64,000 nt of DNA from Peribacillus butanolivorans. Its GTDB lineage: Bacteria > Bacillota > Bacilli > Bacillales > DSM-1321. Position 1 is the first letter of the stretch. Each line of letters starts with the position of its first letter. Below, piece after piece: positions 7,950 through 16,748 of the stretch. The notes under the pieces are model-generated. The model had not been told where the DNA came from. It worked only from the letters and a program-made list of their open reading frames with translations, and ran no database searches. The DNA is taken from NCBI RefSeq assembly GCF_001273755.1, contig NZ_LGYA01000001.1, forward strand, positions 4,064,668 to 4,128,667, written 5' to 3'. The position numbers and the translations under genes were made by a program.

Positions 7950-8170
7950 AAGAAATTCTTCTCCTTCAAACAAAATAACCCTATAAATGGAGGATATTCA
8001 CTCTATTATTATACATCATCTTATAGGATAGTATTTCAAACTGAACGTAGTAAGATGAATGTGTAGCAAGTTAGTAAATCTTTTTGAATCCGATTTCGAA
8101 TAGTAAAAAGGTTCTTTGTACACAATTTTATACATGATTTTAATAAATATTGAAAGGATGCGTACTTGTA

Positions 8171-8926
8171 ATGAGACTTGAAAATAAAGTAGCCATCATA
8201 ACCGGTGGAGGTACAGGAATCGGTAAAGAAACAGCCTTATTATTTGCTAAAGAAGGAGCAAAGGTTGTTATCACAGACATAAATCAAGAATCTGGAAATC
8301 AAGCAGTAAAAGACATTCAAACAAACGGGGGAGAAGCACTTTTCGTCCAACACGATGTTAGCAAAGAGGAAGACTGGAAAATGGTTGCAGAGGAAACCAT
8401 CAAGATTTTTGGCAAAGTTGATATTCTTTTCAACAATGCTGGAATTTATAAAATAAAACCTCTTGCAGAGATTGAAGTAGAAGAATGGAATCTTTTAATG
8501 TCTATTAATGTGACTGGCGTATTCCTAGGAATGAAACATATCATGCCTTTGATGGCCAAACAAAATAAAGGTTCAGTGATTAATGCTTCCTCCATAGCAG
8601 GTTTGATGGGATCTCCAGGACATGTTCTATATGGTGCTAGTAAAGGAGCCGTACGTATTATGACAAAAGATGCGGCGATGGAATATGCTTCTGCGGGGGT
8701 TAGAGTGAACTCTATCCATCCTGGATACATCGATACTGGAATGGCAGACTATGCTTCTGAGGTAACTGGAAATTCAAAAGAACAATTAGGTGCAAATTTA
8801 TTTCCTTTAGGACATCTAGGATCTGTAAAAGATGTAGCAAATACAGTACTATTTCTTGCTTCTGATGAATCAGCTTACACGACAGGTGCAGAATTTGTGA
8901 TTGACGGTGGGGCAACAGCAAGATAA
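8171..8926 (+). CDS. SDR-family NAD(P)-dependent oxidoreductase
   Basis: Classical short-chain dehydrogenase of 251 residues. The cofactor motif TGGGTGIG is at 11-18, NNAG at 88-91, and the catalytic triad is S141-Y154-K158 in the YGASK context, with a C-terminal DGG. D36 after the second beta strand favours NAD over NADP. Substrate cannot be read from sequence. The start at 8171 fits the family; an earlier TTG at 8150 would overlap the AAAGGA ribosome site. It is the first gene of a two-gene operon with a paralogue 63 bases downstream. Confidence 0.88.
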   Translation: MRLENKVAIITGGGTGIGKETALLFAKEGAKVVITDINQESGNQAVKDIQTNGGEALFVQHDVSKEEDWKMVAEETIKIFGKVDILFNNAGIYKIKPLAEIEVEEWNLLMSINVTGVFLGMKHIMPLMAKQNKGSVINASSIAGLMGSPGHVLYGASKGAVRIMTKDAAMEYASAGVRVNSIHPGYIDTGMADYASEVTGNSKEQLGANLFPLGHLGSVKDVANTVLFLASDESAYTTGAEFVIDGGATAR

Positions 8927-8989
8927 AAGATTTAGCAATGTTAACAATAGGATATCGACTTGAATTAATTGCAGAATGGAGAGATTGAT

Positions 8990-9733
8990 ATGAAATTAAA
9001 AGACAAAGTAGCAATCGTAACAGGTGGAGCAAGTGGAATTGGTGAAGCGACTGTTCGCCTTTTTGCTGAAGAAGGAGCAAAAGTGGTCATTGCTGACTTT
9101 TCAGAACGTGGTAAAGACATATCAGTAGAATTGAATACGAATGGATATAATACATTATTTGTTAAAACAGATGTAACAAATGAAGAAGATATTAAACAGA
9201 TGATCAATGAAACCGTGAATAAATACGGCAAGCTAGATATTATGTATGCAAATGCTGGAGTTGCTGATGATGCACCAGCACATGAATTGTCCTATGAAAA
9301 ATGGAAACGAACCATCGATATTAATTTGTCAGGAGTATTCCTTTCTGATAAATATTCGATTGAACAGTTTCTTAAACAAGGTACAGGCGGTGTCATTGTT
9401 AACGCTGGTTCTATTCATAGTTTTGTTTCATTACCAAATCCAACAGCCTATTCCTCTGCAAAAGGTGGCGTGAAGCTACTAACTCAAAACTTATGTACTG
9501 CTTATGCAAAAGATGGTATTCGTATTAATGCGGTCTGCCCTGGTTATATTGACACTCCTTTACTTGCAAGTGTTGATCCTCAAACGAAAGAATATTTAGT
9601 TTCTCTTCATCCACAAGGCAGACTTGGAAAACCAGAAGAAATAGCAAAGGCTGTCTTATTTTTAGCAAGTGATGATGCTAGTTTTGTTAATGGTACAACC
9701 CTTCTTGTTGATGGGGGCTATACCGCACATTAA
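8990..9733 (+). CDS. SDR-family oxidoreductase, tandem paralogue
   Basis: A 247-residue classical SDR with TGGASGIG (11-18), NAG at 88-90 and triad S141-Y154-K158 (YSSAK). D36 again suggests NAD preference. GGAGAG stands about 7 bases before ATG 8990, chosen over the upstream in-frame ATG at 8969. The spacing of all catalytic motifs is the same as in the preceding gene, so the two arose by duplication and may act in successive steps of one alcohol or sugar route; that is inference. Confidence 0.88.
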   Translation: MKLKDKVAIVTGGASGIGEATVRLFAEEGAKVVIADFSERGKDISVELNTNGYNTLFVKTDVTNEEDIKQMINETVNKYGKLDIMYANAGVADDAPAHELSYEKWKRTIDINLSGVFLSDKYSIEQFLKQGTGGVIVNAGSIHSFVSLPNPTAYSSAKGGVKLLTQNLCTAYAKDGIRINAVCPGYIDTPLLASVDPQTKEYLVSLHPQGRLGKPEEIAKAVLFLASDDASFVNGTTLLVDGGYTAH

Positions 9734-9762
9734 TTTAAATTAAGGGATATCTTTTAATAACC

Positions 9763-9797
9763 AAGCAGTCTAAATCGTAGATCATTTAGAACTGCTT
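9763..9797 (+). terminator. Terminator of the SDR operon
   Basis: AAGCAGTCTAAAT pairs with ATTTAGAACTGCTT (one bulge) and is followed by TGTTATTTCATTTT. Confidence 0.65.
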
Positions 9798-10084
9798 TGT
9801 TATTTCATTTTGTATAAAAAAAGTGAACTAACTCTTTCATCAACTGATAGACCCTTTTGTGATTCACAACCAAACTATGTTTGCGAAACAGCCAAGTTAT
9901 CACTCTGCCATAAATTAATTCTATTTGTCGCAAATACTCCTGGAGCTTTATCTACCTTCCTTAACAGATTCAACCTATTTATAGTCACACAAGAAAAAAA
10001 TCGATCACTAATATAGTGAAAGGCTTTTTTCTTATTTTTTCGGTCAGCCATCTTCGGCGTCTTTTCCTATTCCTATTTGAAAGA

Positions 10085-10100
10085 AATTACGTTATCTTGC
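10085..10100. promoter_or_regulatory. Candidate AdaA-binding box upstream of adaA
   Basis: The same 16 bases as at 6599-6614. A TATACT -10 lies downstream at about 10140 with only a weak TTTGTA-like -35, as expected for an activator-dependent promoter. The region 9810-10165 otherwise carries no supported gene. Confidence 0.55.
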
Positions 10101-10165
10101 TTTTATATTATCGAAATGTTTGTATATCAATACTTTCTTGTATACTAATTGGAGAGGTGAATGTG

Positions 10166-10765
10166 ATGAATTTGAAAAAAACAGACATTCCGAATGATTA
10201 CTGGAAAGCTATTGTAGAGTGTGACACAGCGTATGATGATCATTTTTTATATGGCGTAAAAACAACAGGCATCTTTTGTCGGCCCTCTTGTAAATCCAGG
10301 GTGCCCAACAAAGAAAACGTGCAGATTTTCAAAAATGCCAATATGGCTTTAGAAGAAAATTTCAGGCCTTGTAAACGCTGTAAACCCGAAGGCTTGAATC
10401 TGCCAACAGATGAGTGGATTGAGCAAATAACTGAATGGATTGAGCAACATTACAGCGAGCCCCTCACCTTGAACACATTGGCGGATATTTCTCATGGCAG
10501 TCCCTACCACTTACAAAGATTGTTTAAGCGTGTGAAAGGTCTATCGCCTACTGAATATATTCAACAGCTTCGCCTTGAAAAAGCAATTAGAATGCTTGAA
10601 AGCTCCGAACAGCCGGTAACCGAAATAGGATTGGCTGTAGGATTTTCAAGCACCCCCTATTTTATAACGTTATTCAAAAAGAAAACGGGATATACACCAT
10701 CAGGATATCGAAAAGCTTACCATCAAAACTTGAAAAAGGAGCGTGAACAACATGATGAATGTTAA
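10166..10765 (+). CDS. adaA: Methylphosphotriester-DNA methyltransferase and AraC-type activator AdaA
   Basis: Sensor of DNA alkylation. The N-terminal zinc domain holds C38, C42, C69 and C72; C38 in GIFCRPSCKSR accepts a methyl group from phosphotriesters and turns the protein into an activator. The C-terminus (about 90-190) is a double AraC helix-turn-helix with HLQRLFKRVKGLSPTEYI. Start is ATG 10166 behind GGAGAGGTG; upstream codons in the same frame have no such site. About 199 residues, close to B. subtilis AdaA. Overlaps adaB, forming an adaptive-response operon. Confidence 0.9.
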   Translation: MNLKKTDIPNDYWKAIVECDTAYDDHFLYGVKTTGIFCRPSCKSRVPNKENVQIFKNANMALEENFRPCKRCKPEGLNLPTDEWIEQITEWIEQHYSEPLTLNTLADISHGSPYHLQRLFKRVKGLSPTEYIQQLRLEKAIRMLESSEQPVTEIGLAVGFSSTPYFITLFKKKTGYTPSGYRKAYHQNLKKEREQHDEC

Positions 10766-11279
10766 AGAGCAAACAATAGATTGGGCCATTTTAAAATACG
10801 ATAAGTGGCAATTATATGTAGCCAAGTCTGAAAAGGGCCTTTGTTATGTAGGTTCACCTGGTCAATCGTATGATGAGCTGAAAACTTGGATACAAAAACG
10901 CTTCCCCTTGACGAACCTTGTTGAAAATGAAGAAGCCTTAAAGCCCTATCTAAAAGAACTGTATGAATATTTCGAGGGAAATCGACAAACTTTCTCATTA
11001 CCCGTAGATGTTAAAGGAACGCCATTTCAACAAGAAATTTGGGCAGCATTGAATCAAATACCCTATGGAAAAACCTATTCCTATTCTGATATTGCCGAGC
11101 ACATTCAAAGACCTAAAGCTGTTCGCGCAGTCGGAACGGCTATCGGTGCCAATCCAGTTCTGATTACAGTGCCCTGTCATCGGGTAATTGGAAAAAATGG
11201 AGCCATAACTGGGTACCGCGGAGGAACGGAGATGAAACAATATCTGCTTCAATTAGAAGCACAAAATGGAGGGAGATAA
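10752..11279 (+). CDS. adaB: O6-alkylguanine-DNA alkyltransferase AdaB
   Basis: Suicide repair enzyme that moves alkyl groups from O6-guanine or O4-thymine to its own cysteine. The active site VPCHRV places the acceptor at C142, followed by the asparagine/arginine binding wing (GTPFQQEIWAAL upstream and GYRGG after). The length of about 175 residues is typical. AAGGAG is 10 bases before ATG 10752; it overlaps the adaA 3' end by 14 bases, indicating translational coupling. Confidence 0.92.
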   Translation: MMNVKEQTIDWAILKYDKWQLYVAKSEKGLCYVGSPGQSYDELKTWIQKRFPLTNLVENEEALKPYLKELYEYFEGNRQTFSLPVDVKGTPFQQEIWAALNQIPYGKTYSYSDIAEHIQRPKAVRAVGTAIGANPVLITVPCHRVIGKNGAITGYRGGTEMKQYLLQLEAQNGGR

Positions 11280-11993
11280 ATGAATAGGGAGTTGAATTCA
11301 CCAATCTACACACTTGACTGGGGCCAAATTCATCAAACATTGGACGACCAAGGCTTTGCAAAATTGCCTGTCCTGCTTACTCCTGAACAATGTCAAAACT
11401 TTATCAATTTGTATGACCAAGAAGAACTATATCGAAACACAATCAACATGGGACGTTATCGCTTCGGTGAAGGCGAGTATAAATATTTCGATTATCCTTT
11501 GCCTGCTTTATTGCAGGAGCTACGTACAGCATTTTACCCTGAACTCGCAATAGCTGCTAATCGATGGTTGCACCAATTAGGGAAAGAAGCCATTTATCCT
11601 GATACGTTAGCTGCTTTTTTAGAAGAGTGCCATGAAAAAGAACAAACCCGTTCAACCCCTCTTATTCTTAAATATGAAGCAGGCGGCTATAATTGTATGC
11701 ATCAGGATCTATATGGAGACGTTTATTTCCCGTTCCAAGTTGTATTTACACTAAATCAGCGGGGAGTCGATTATACAGGAGGAGAATCCATTCTTGTGGA
11801 ACAGCGCCCCCGAGCCCAAAGCCGAGGGCATGTCATCACGCTAGAACAAGGAGAAGCACTCCTCTTCCCTACGAACCACCGGCCAGTAGAAGGTAAACAA
11901 GGATATTACAAGAATACGATGCGTCATGGCGTAAGCACTCTTCAATCTGGAATACGCTACGGGATGGGAATCATTTTTCATGATGCAAAGTAA
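11280..11993 (+). CDS. 2OG-Fe(II) oxygenase in the ada operon (COG3826-like)
   Basis: A 237-residue enzyme with jelly-roll iron ligands H141-x-D143 (MHQDLYGD) and H216 (MRHGVSTL), and R226 as likely 2-oxoglutarate anchor. It resembles the bacterial oxygenase family linked to alkylated-DNA repair (Oxygenase-NA, COG3826) rather than classical AlkB. Its ATG follows directly after the adaB stop with GGAGGGAG upstream, so it is co-transcribed with adaA-adaB. This makes oxidative dealkylation of nucleic acid a reasonable hypothesis. The substrate is not proven. Confidence 0.75.
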   Translation: MNRELNSPIYTLDWGQIHQTLDDQGFAKLPVLLTPEQCQNFINLYDQEELYRNTINMGRYRFGEGEYKYFDYPLPALLQELRTAFYPELAIAANRWLHQLGKEAIYPDTLAAFLEECHEKEQTRSTPLILKYEAGGYNCMHQDLYGDVYFPFQVVFTLNQRGVDYTGGESILVEQRPRAQSRGHVITLEQGEALLFPTNHRPVEGKQGYYKNTMRHGVSTLQSGIRYGMGIIFHDAK

Positions 11994-12036
11994 CGGTACA
12001 ACACAATGACATTGAGATTTTCAGCTTTTTGAACAC

Positions 12037-12083
12037 AACTTAAGCCCCAACAAAACTCGAATTGTTTTGTTGGGGCTTAAGTT
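12037..12083. terminator. 20-bp perfect stem, terminator of the ada operon
   Basis: Positions 12037-12056 pair without mismatch with 12064-12083 around a 7-base loop. T-rich tails follow on the plus side, and the stem can also serve the convergent Nudix gene. Confidence 0.85.
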
Positions 12084-12111
12084 TTAGTTAGCTTTGGTCA
12101 GAACCTGAAAG

Positions 12112-12735
12112 CTATGATAAGTTTTCTCTGATCAACCTAATAATGCTTTTATAATAGGAAATATCATGCGGCACAAATTTATCTCTGCCAACATATTGAT
12201 CTATCATCATTCTATGGTCATCTTGATTGATTTCAAAGCCTTGGATATTCACTTCTTCTTTTGTTCCGTCCCACAGGTCTTCAAAATCAGCCAATTCAAC
12301 TTTTACCATCCCTGAAACTTCTTCTTTTTGTAAGGTGAAGTCACTGAAACACTGAGTACTTTCATATAGAAATACGTTAGCTAATTCTTTGTCGATGAAA
12401 TTTTCTTTTGTTACATGATATTCAATAATCCCTAGTGGGACCAACTCAGCGAATGAAACATCGATGCCTATTTCTTCTTTAATCTCCCTTACACCGTCGT
12501 ATATCGTTTCATGAGCCAGCAAATGTCCGGCAGCCGTAATATCCAATAGGTTCGGATAATCTTTTTTCATCGCACAACGATGTTGGAGATAAAGATAATC
12601 TACTCCCGCTTCTCTACTAACGAACCAACAATGGAATACCTCATGCCAATATCCTATTCTATGTACTTCTTCACGAGTAGCCACGCCGATTTGTTTACGA
12701 TCCGCATCAAATACTTTCAACATCTCATTTTCCAT
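12112..12735 (-). CDS. Nudix hydrolase, isopentenyl-diphosphate-isomerase-like fold
   Basis: A 207-residue protein with the complete Nudix box, GHLLAHETIYDGVREIKEEI followed by GI (G-x5-E-x7-REUxEExGU). The N-terminal part (FDADRKQIGVATREEVHRIGYWHEVFH) is shared with Nudix proteins related to IPP isomerase. Substrate is unknown; a nucleoside diphosphate derivative or damaged metabolite is typical. GGGAG stands about 9 bases before ATG 12735. Single gene, convergent with the ada operon. Confidence 0.82.
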   Translation of the reverse strand: MENEMLKVFDADRKQIGVATREEVHRIGYWHEVFHCWFVSREAGVDYLYLQHRCAMKKDYPNLLDITAAGHLLAHETIYDGVREIKEEIGIDVSFAELVPLGIIEYHVTKENFIDKELANVFLYESTQCFSDFTLQKEEVSGMVKVELADFEDLWDGTKEEVNIQGFEINQDDHRMMIDQYVGRDKFVPHDISYYKSIIRLIRENLS

Positions 12736-12845
12736 ATTTCGCTTCTCCCTACTTTTTATTTTTTACTTTTCGTCTCCAAACATTAAAAAGAAACTGCGAC
12801 ATAGAGGACAATATGGGATGCAGGTTAGATATAGGTGGTGAAAAA

Positions 12846-12867
12846 GAGCCAAGATTTAATGTGGTTC
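12846..12867 (-). terminator. Terminator after the transporter-suffix protein gene
   Basis: On the minus strand GAACCA and TGGCTC form a short stem (one wobble pair) followed by TTTTTC. It lies about 45 bases after the stop at 12912. Confidence 0.45.
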
Positions 12868-12911
12868 TATACCCTCACTCTTTTTTACACTACCTTCTAA
12901 ACTTTTATTTT

Positions 12912-13184
12912 TCATTTTCCTGCTTTTTCTTTTTTCCAATTTTTCGGGTTTAAGTAACTTTTAAAGTTAGCAGCTACTTCTTTTCCGACTAAAAGTGCAC
13001 CTACCCAGAACATTACTTCTGCAAAGACTATTGCACCTGTTATGACCCCCGCTTTTACCGCCGTTGGAAATGGCGTAAAAGGAGCTATTACAGGAATAAT
13101 CCAAGTGAGAAGAGACACTATTAGAAAACCCATTCCTATTTTGTAAAACTTCGATTTCGTTACTTCCTTACCTTCTTTATCCAA
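12912..13184 (-). CDS. Small membrane protein with transporter-suffix domain, TTG start
   Basis: A 90-residue protein with two hydrophobic helices (about 14-35 and 42-68) and a basic tail, FKSYLNPKNWKKEKAGK. This matches a small conserved Bacillus family annotated as transporter suffix domain protein, found alone or fused to permeases. GGAGGT lies 7 bases before TTG 13184. Role unknown. The gap 13185-13626 holds the promoter and operator of the next gene and nothing else recognised. Confidence 0.65.
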   Translation of the reverse strand: MDKEGKEVTKSKFYKIGMGFLIVSLLTWIIPVIAPFTPFPTAVKAGVITGAIVFAEVMFWVGALLVGKEVAANFKSYLNPKNWKKEKAGK

Positions 13185-13578
13185 TTAAATAACCTCCGTT
13201 ATGATTATGCTCATTTAATTTTTCCGGCAACCATTTTACTTTCAATATACCATTCTCTAAATATATTCTTTTTTTATACGTTTGAATGGACATTTCGTTT
13301 CATTATAAATGAAAATAAAAAAATAGTTGATAGTGAAAGCATAATCAATAAGCCACTGAGGTTACCTGGGATGAAAAATAGAGTAGCCAAACAGGATGAT
13401 TTATAGGTAACAAATGTACAATTCTCCTCCACAATTGGGCCATATAACATCATTGTTACTCGTGTTATAGGCCAGATTCAGAAAGAGTAATGCTAGTATT
13501 TGTAAGTTGTATAAATAATAAATATTCATTTTCGATTTCCATTGTTTACCAAACTTGTATATGATATAGTATCATCGT

Positions 13579-13604
13579 AACTTATTAAAGATCTTTAATA
13601 AGTT
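13579..13604. promoter_or_regulatory. Perfect 26-bp palindrome, likely ROK repressor operator
   Basis: The sequence is fully self-complementary about a centre at 13591/13592, with half-site AACTTATTAAAGA. It follows a TATAGT-like -10 at about 13565-13570 and ends 22 bases before the regulator start, an ideal position for autorepression. Inference from symmetry and position. Confidence 0.65.
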
Positions 13605-13626
13605 TTTATATTAGGTGGTGAACATT

Positions 13627-14661
13627 ATGAATGAGTTATTCGTTACTCCAAAATCTAGGAAGAAGGTTATCCTTAATGGTATTCGTACAACTCTTTTAGA
13701 ACTTGGAAGTGCAACAAAAGTTGAACTCAGCGATAAATTAGGAATTAGTTTCCCGACAATAAGTAAATTCCTAGCGCAGATGGAGAAGGATGGCGAACTT
13801 ATTTTAGTCGGCCTCGATGATTCTAGTGGTGGAAGAAGAGCAAAACGATATGCCTACAATCCTGAACATATGTTAGGTTTAGCACTATTTTTAGAGAGAA
13901 CAGAGACAAATTATACAATTTTTAATTGTTTGGGTGAAGTGAAGGAACAGGGAAAAACGTCAAGTGTATTAATAGATGATGATCTAAAATTATTAACCAA
14001 GTATATTGAAGACATAATAGCTAAATACTCAAAGATTAGTTCTATGGCAATTGGTGTCCCTGGTTCGGTTGATAATGGTCGGATTTTTTATATACCAGGC
14101 TACGAGCATTTTCAAAATTTTGATTTAAAAGGATACTATGAGGATCGTTTTTCTATACCTGTGGTAGTAGAGAACGATATGAATGCCGCAGTTCTTGGAT
14201 ATCACAATAATAAGGGGAATAATGACAATCAATCTCTTATATATTTGTATTCCGGTCAGAATGGTCCAGGTGCAGGAATTATGATAAATGGAGACGTGGT
14301 GCGAGGAAGTACTTTTTTCTCGGGAGAGGTTTCATTCGTCCCGCAGTATGATGACCGAAATTTTCTGCAAGCTTTAGAAAATGGAAGTGGACCTAATAAA
14401 GCAACTATCCGTGAGGAATATGAGATTGATGCAATTAGCCGTTTAGTAGCTACGTTTGTAGCAATCATTAACCCTCATACGATCATCTTTTGCAATGATG
14501 AAGTGAACAAATTAATAATAGACCAAATTGTAATAGGGAGCTCAAAATATATCCCACTAGAACATCTTCCAGAGATAACAATGAGTGATTGGAAACAAGA
14601 CTATCTATATGGATTACAAAATCTTGGACTTGATCTCATGATCACTGGAACAAGCAGGTAA
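13627..14661 (+). CDS. ROK-family transcriptional regulator (XylR/NagC-like)
   Basis: A 344-residue regulator. An N-terminal winged helix (about 15-75: TKVELSDKLGISFPTISKFLAQME) precedes a ROK sugar-kinase-like domain with IGVPGSVDNG and VENDMNAAVLG. The usual ROK zinc motif CxCGxxGC is absent, so this is a regulator rather than a kinase. AGGTGG lies 8 bases before ATG 13627; in-frame GTG codons at 13615 and 13618 overlap that site. Followed 56 bases later by an MFS permease, so the ligand is probably that permease's sugar substrate. Confidence 0.82.
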   Translation: MNELFVTPKSRKKVILNGIRTTLLELGSATKVELSDKLGISFPTISKFLAQMEKDGELILVGLDDSSGGRRAKRYAYNPEHMLGLALFLERTETNYTIFNCLGEVKEQGKTSSVLIDDDLKLLTKYIEDIIAKYSKISSMAIGVPGSVDNGRIFYIPGYEHFQNFDLKGYYEDRFSIPVVVENDMNAAVLGYHNNKGNNDNQSLIYLYSGQNGPGAGIMINGDVVRGSTFFSGEVSFVPQYDDRNFLQALENGSGPNKATIREEYEIDAISRLVATFVAIINPHTIIFCNDEVNKLIIDQIVIGSSKYIPLEHLPEITMSDWKQDYLYGLQNLGLDLMITGTSR

Positions 14662-14717
14662 AACGAATCAGAAGTAAAATGGAGCACCGCAAAAAAAATT
14701 AAAGGCGGGTTATATAC

Positions 14718-15950
14718 ATGGCTACATTCTTTTTAGTAATCATCTATTTGGCTTTCATCAGCTTAGGTTTACCTGATTCATTGTTGGGAGTTGCATGGCC
14801 TGTGATGCAATTGGAATATGGAGCACGGCTTGAGACTGCTGGCTTGCTTTTTATGACGATAGCAGGTGGTACAATTATTTCCAGTTTAGCAAGCGGAACT
14901 GTGCTTAAACGGTTCGGAACTGGGAATGTTACATTTGTCAGTTGCTTAATGACTGCTGGGGCTTTGCTAGGTTTCACTTTTGCACCATCGCTTGTTTGGT
15001 TAATTATTTGTGCCATACCACTTGGATTAGGTGCAGGTTCTGTTGATGCAGGATTAAACAATTATGTTGCTACACATTACAAAGCACACCACATGAGTTG
15101 GCTACATTGTTTCTGGGGAGTTGGGGCTACACTTGGTCCCATCATTATGTCTCAGTTTATTTCAGAGCAAAATTCTTGGAGACAAGGATATCTTGCTATT
15201 GCTGGAATTCAGTTCGCATTAGTTGTAATCCTATTCTTCACTCTGCCTTTATGGAATAGGGTCGCAAGAAACAGCAATGTTACTTTAAGTGAAGAGCCGG
15301 AAGATTCAAAAAGTGTATTTTATGATGAAGATGCTAAAGATATAAAACCTTTGAAGATTAGGGGAGTTAAGCTAGCTCTGATATCTTTCTTGTTTTATTG
15401 TGGTGTTGAAGCAACAATGGGCCTATGGGGAAGTAGCTTTCTGGTAAATGTTAAGGAGTTACCCGTAGCGGTAGCTGCACAATGGGTTTCCCTATATTAC
15501 GCAGGAATAACAATTGGCAGATTTATTACAGGTTTTATTACTTTAAAGGTCAGTAACCGTACTCTCATTCGGGTAGGCCAAATAACAGCATTGGCTGGTG
15601 CGGTACTTCTATTCTTACCATTACCGTCTAGTTTCTCACTTGTAGGCTTTATCATGATTGGATTAGGATTAGCACCGATATTTCCGTGCATGTTACATGA
15701 AACACCAGCACGCTTTGGAAAGGAGCATTCTCAGACAATTATGGGCTATCAAATGGCTGTTGCCTATACAGGTAGTACGTTCCTGCCTCCTCTTCTTGGT
15801 TTCATTGCATCTCAATCAACAATAGGAATCTTCCCGTTTTTTATTGTTGTTTTTGTTGCAGCAATGATATTTGGTTCAGAAAAATTAAATTCCTTATTGA
15901 AAAAAAAGGATTTATCAAAGGGGAAAAATACGAATTCTAAAGTACTTTAG
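14718..15950 (+). CDS. MFS permease, sugar-type, paired with the ROK regulator
   Basis: A 410-residue carrier with 12 predicted membrane segments and a hydrophilic central loop (about 185-215, rich in Asp/Glu/Lys). It resembles fucose/glucose-type permeases (YSxGxxxG-like LHCFWGVGATLGP in helix 4). A weak GGCGGG ribosome site precedes ATG. Co-oriented with the ROK gene, it likely imports the sugar sensed by that regulator. A drug exporter is the alternative. Confidence 0.75.
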   Translation: MATFFLVIIYLAFISLGLPDSLLGVAWPVMQLEYGARLETAGLLFMTIAGGTIISSLASGTVLKRFGTGNVTFVSCLMTAGALLGFTFAPSLVWLIICAIPLGLGAGSVDAGLNNYVATHYKAHHMSWLHCFWGVGATLGPIIMSQFISEQNSWRQGYLAIAGIQFALVVILFFTLPLWNRVARNSNVTLSEEPEDSKSVFYDEDAKDIKPLKIRGVKLALISFLFYCGVEATMGLWGSSFLVNVKELPVAVAAQWVSLYYAGITIGRFITGFITLKVSNRTLIRVGQITALAGAVLLFLPLPSSFSLVGFIMIGLGLAPIFPCMLHETPARFGKEHSQTIMGYQMAVAYTGSTFLPPLLGFIASQSTIGIFPFFIVVFVAAMIFGSEKLNSLLKKKDLSKGKNTNSKVL

Positions 15951-16117
15951 TGATATAGAGTTTGCATTGATAACTACGTTGCTTATTTTTATATTAATGA
16001 GAATAAAGATTTGTAGTTGTTTAGTATGAAAAAAAACTGATAAAGAGACAATGTTGAATGATTATGTGAAAAATAATAAAGCAAAGCGTTAATTATACAA
16101 ACGAAAAGGTGAAGATG

Positions 16118-16498
16118 ATGAAAATTGAACATGTAGCTATTTGGGTGAATGATCTGGAATCAATGTGTGCGTTCTACGCGCAGTACTTCAAGGGCACAGC
16201 CAATCGTTTATACCGTAATACGGAAAAGCAATTTGAATCCTATTTTATTACTTTCGAAAATGGAGCACGTCTAGAAGTTATGCGACAGAAAGGAATACAA
16301 GATAAAATGACTACCCCAATAACAGGATATGCTCATATCGCTTTTTCTGTGGGAAGCAAAGAGAATGTCGATCAATTAACAGAAACGTTAAAAGCAGCAG
16401 GATACCCTGTGTTGAACGGCCCACGTATCACTGGGGATGGTTATTATGAAAGCGTAGTAAGTGACCCTGAAGGAAATCAGATAGAGATAACAATCTAA
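16118..16498 (+). CDS. VOC-superfamily (glyoxalase-like) metalloprotein
   Basis: A 126-residue protein with paired beta-alpha-beta-beta-beta modules: [20 protein letters not shown] at the start and [10 protein letters not shown] and DPEGNQIEI in the second half. H5, E57-like and E near the end are potential metal ligands. Glyoxalase I, dioxygenase or antibiotic-binding roles are all possible in this superfamily. AAAGGTG is 6 bases before ATG 16118; two earlier in-frame starts lie inside or next to the site. Confidence 0.75.
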   Translation: MKIEHVAIWVNDLESMCAFYAQYFKGTANRLYRNTEKQFESYFITFENGARLEVMRQKGIQDKMTTPITGYAHIAFSVGSKENVDQLTETLKAAGYPVLNGPRITGDGYYESVVSDPEGNQIEITI

Positions 16499-16748
16499 CA
16501 GAAAAGCAGACCGCATGATAAAATTGATTGTGACTGTAGTTACATAGGTTTAAGAAAGTTTTTTTGAGAAATGAAATGCTTATTCTTTTGTAATGAAACT
16601 TACTTTTATAAACAAGTTTAGTGTCACTGTTCTTCTGACACTTAAATTGTTTTATCCAAAAATTAATGAACAGCAACAAAATGATATACTTTTATTATTC
16701 TGATTCCTATGAAGGATACCAAAGAACTTGTCAAGAAAGGAAAATCTA

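Noticed and set aside
9810..10016. 68-residue frame between the SDR operon and adaA
   Set aside because: No ribosome site and no family-like pattern.
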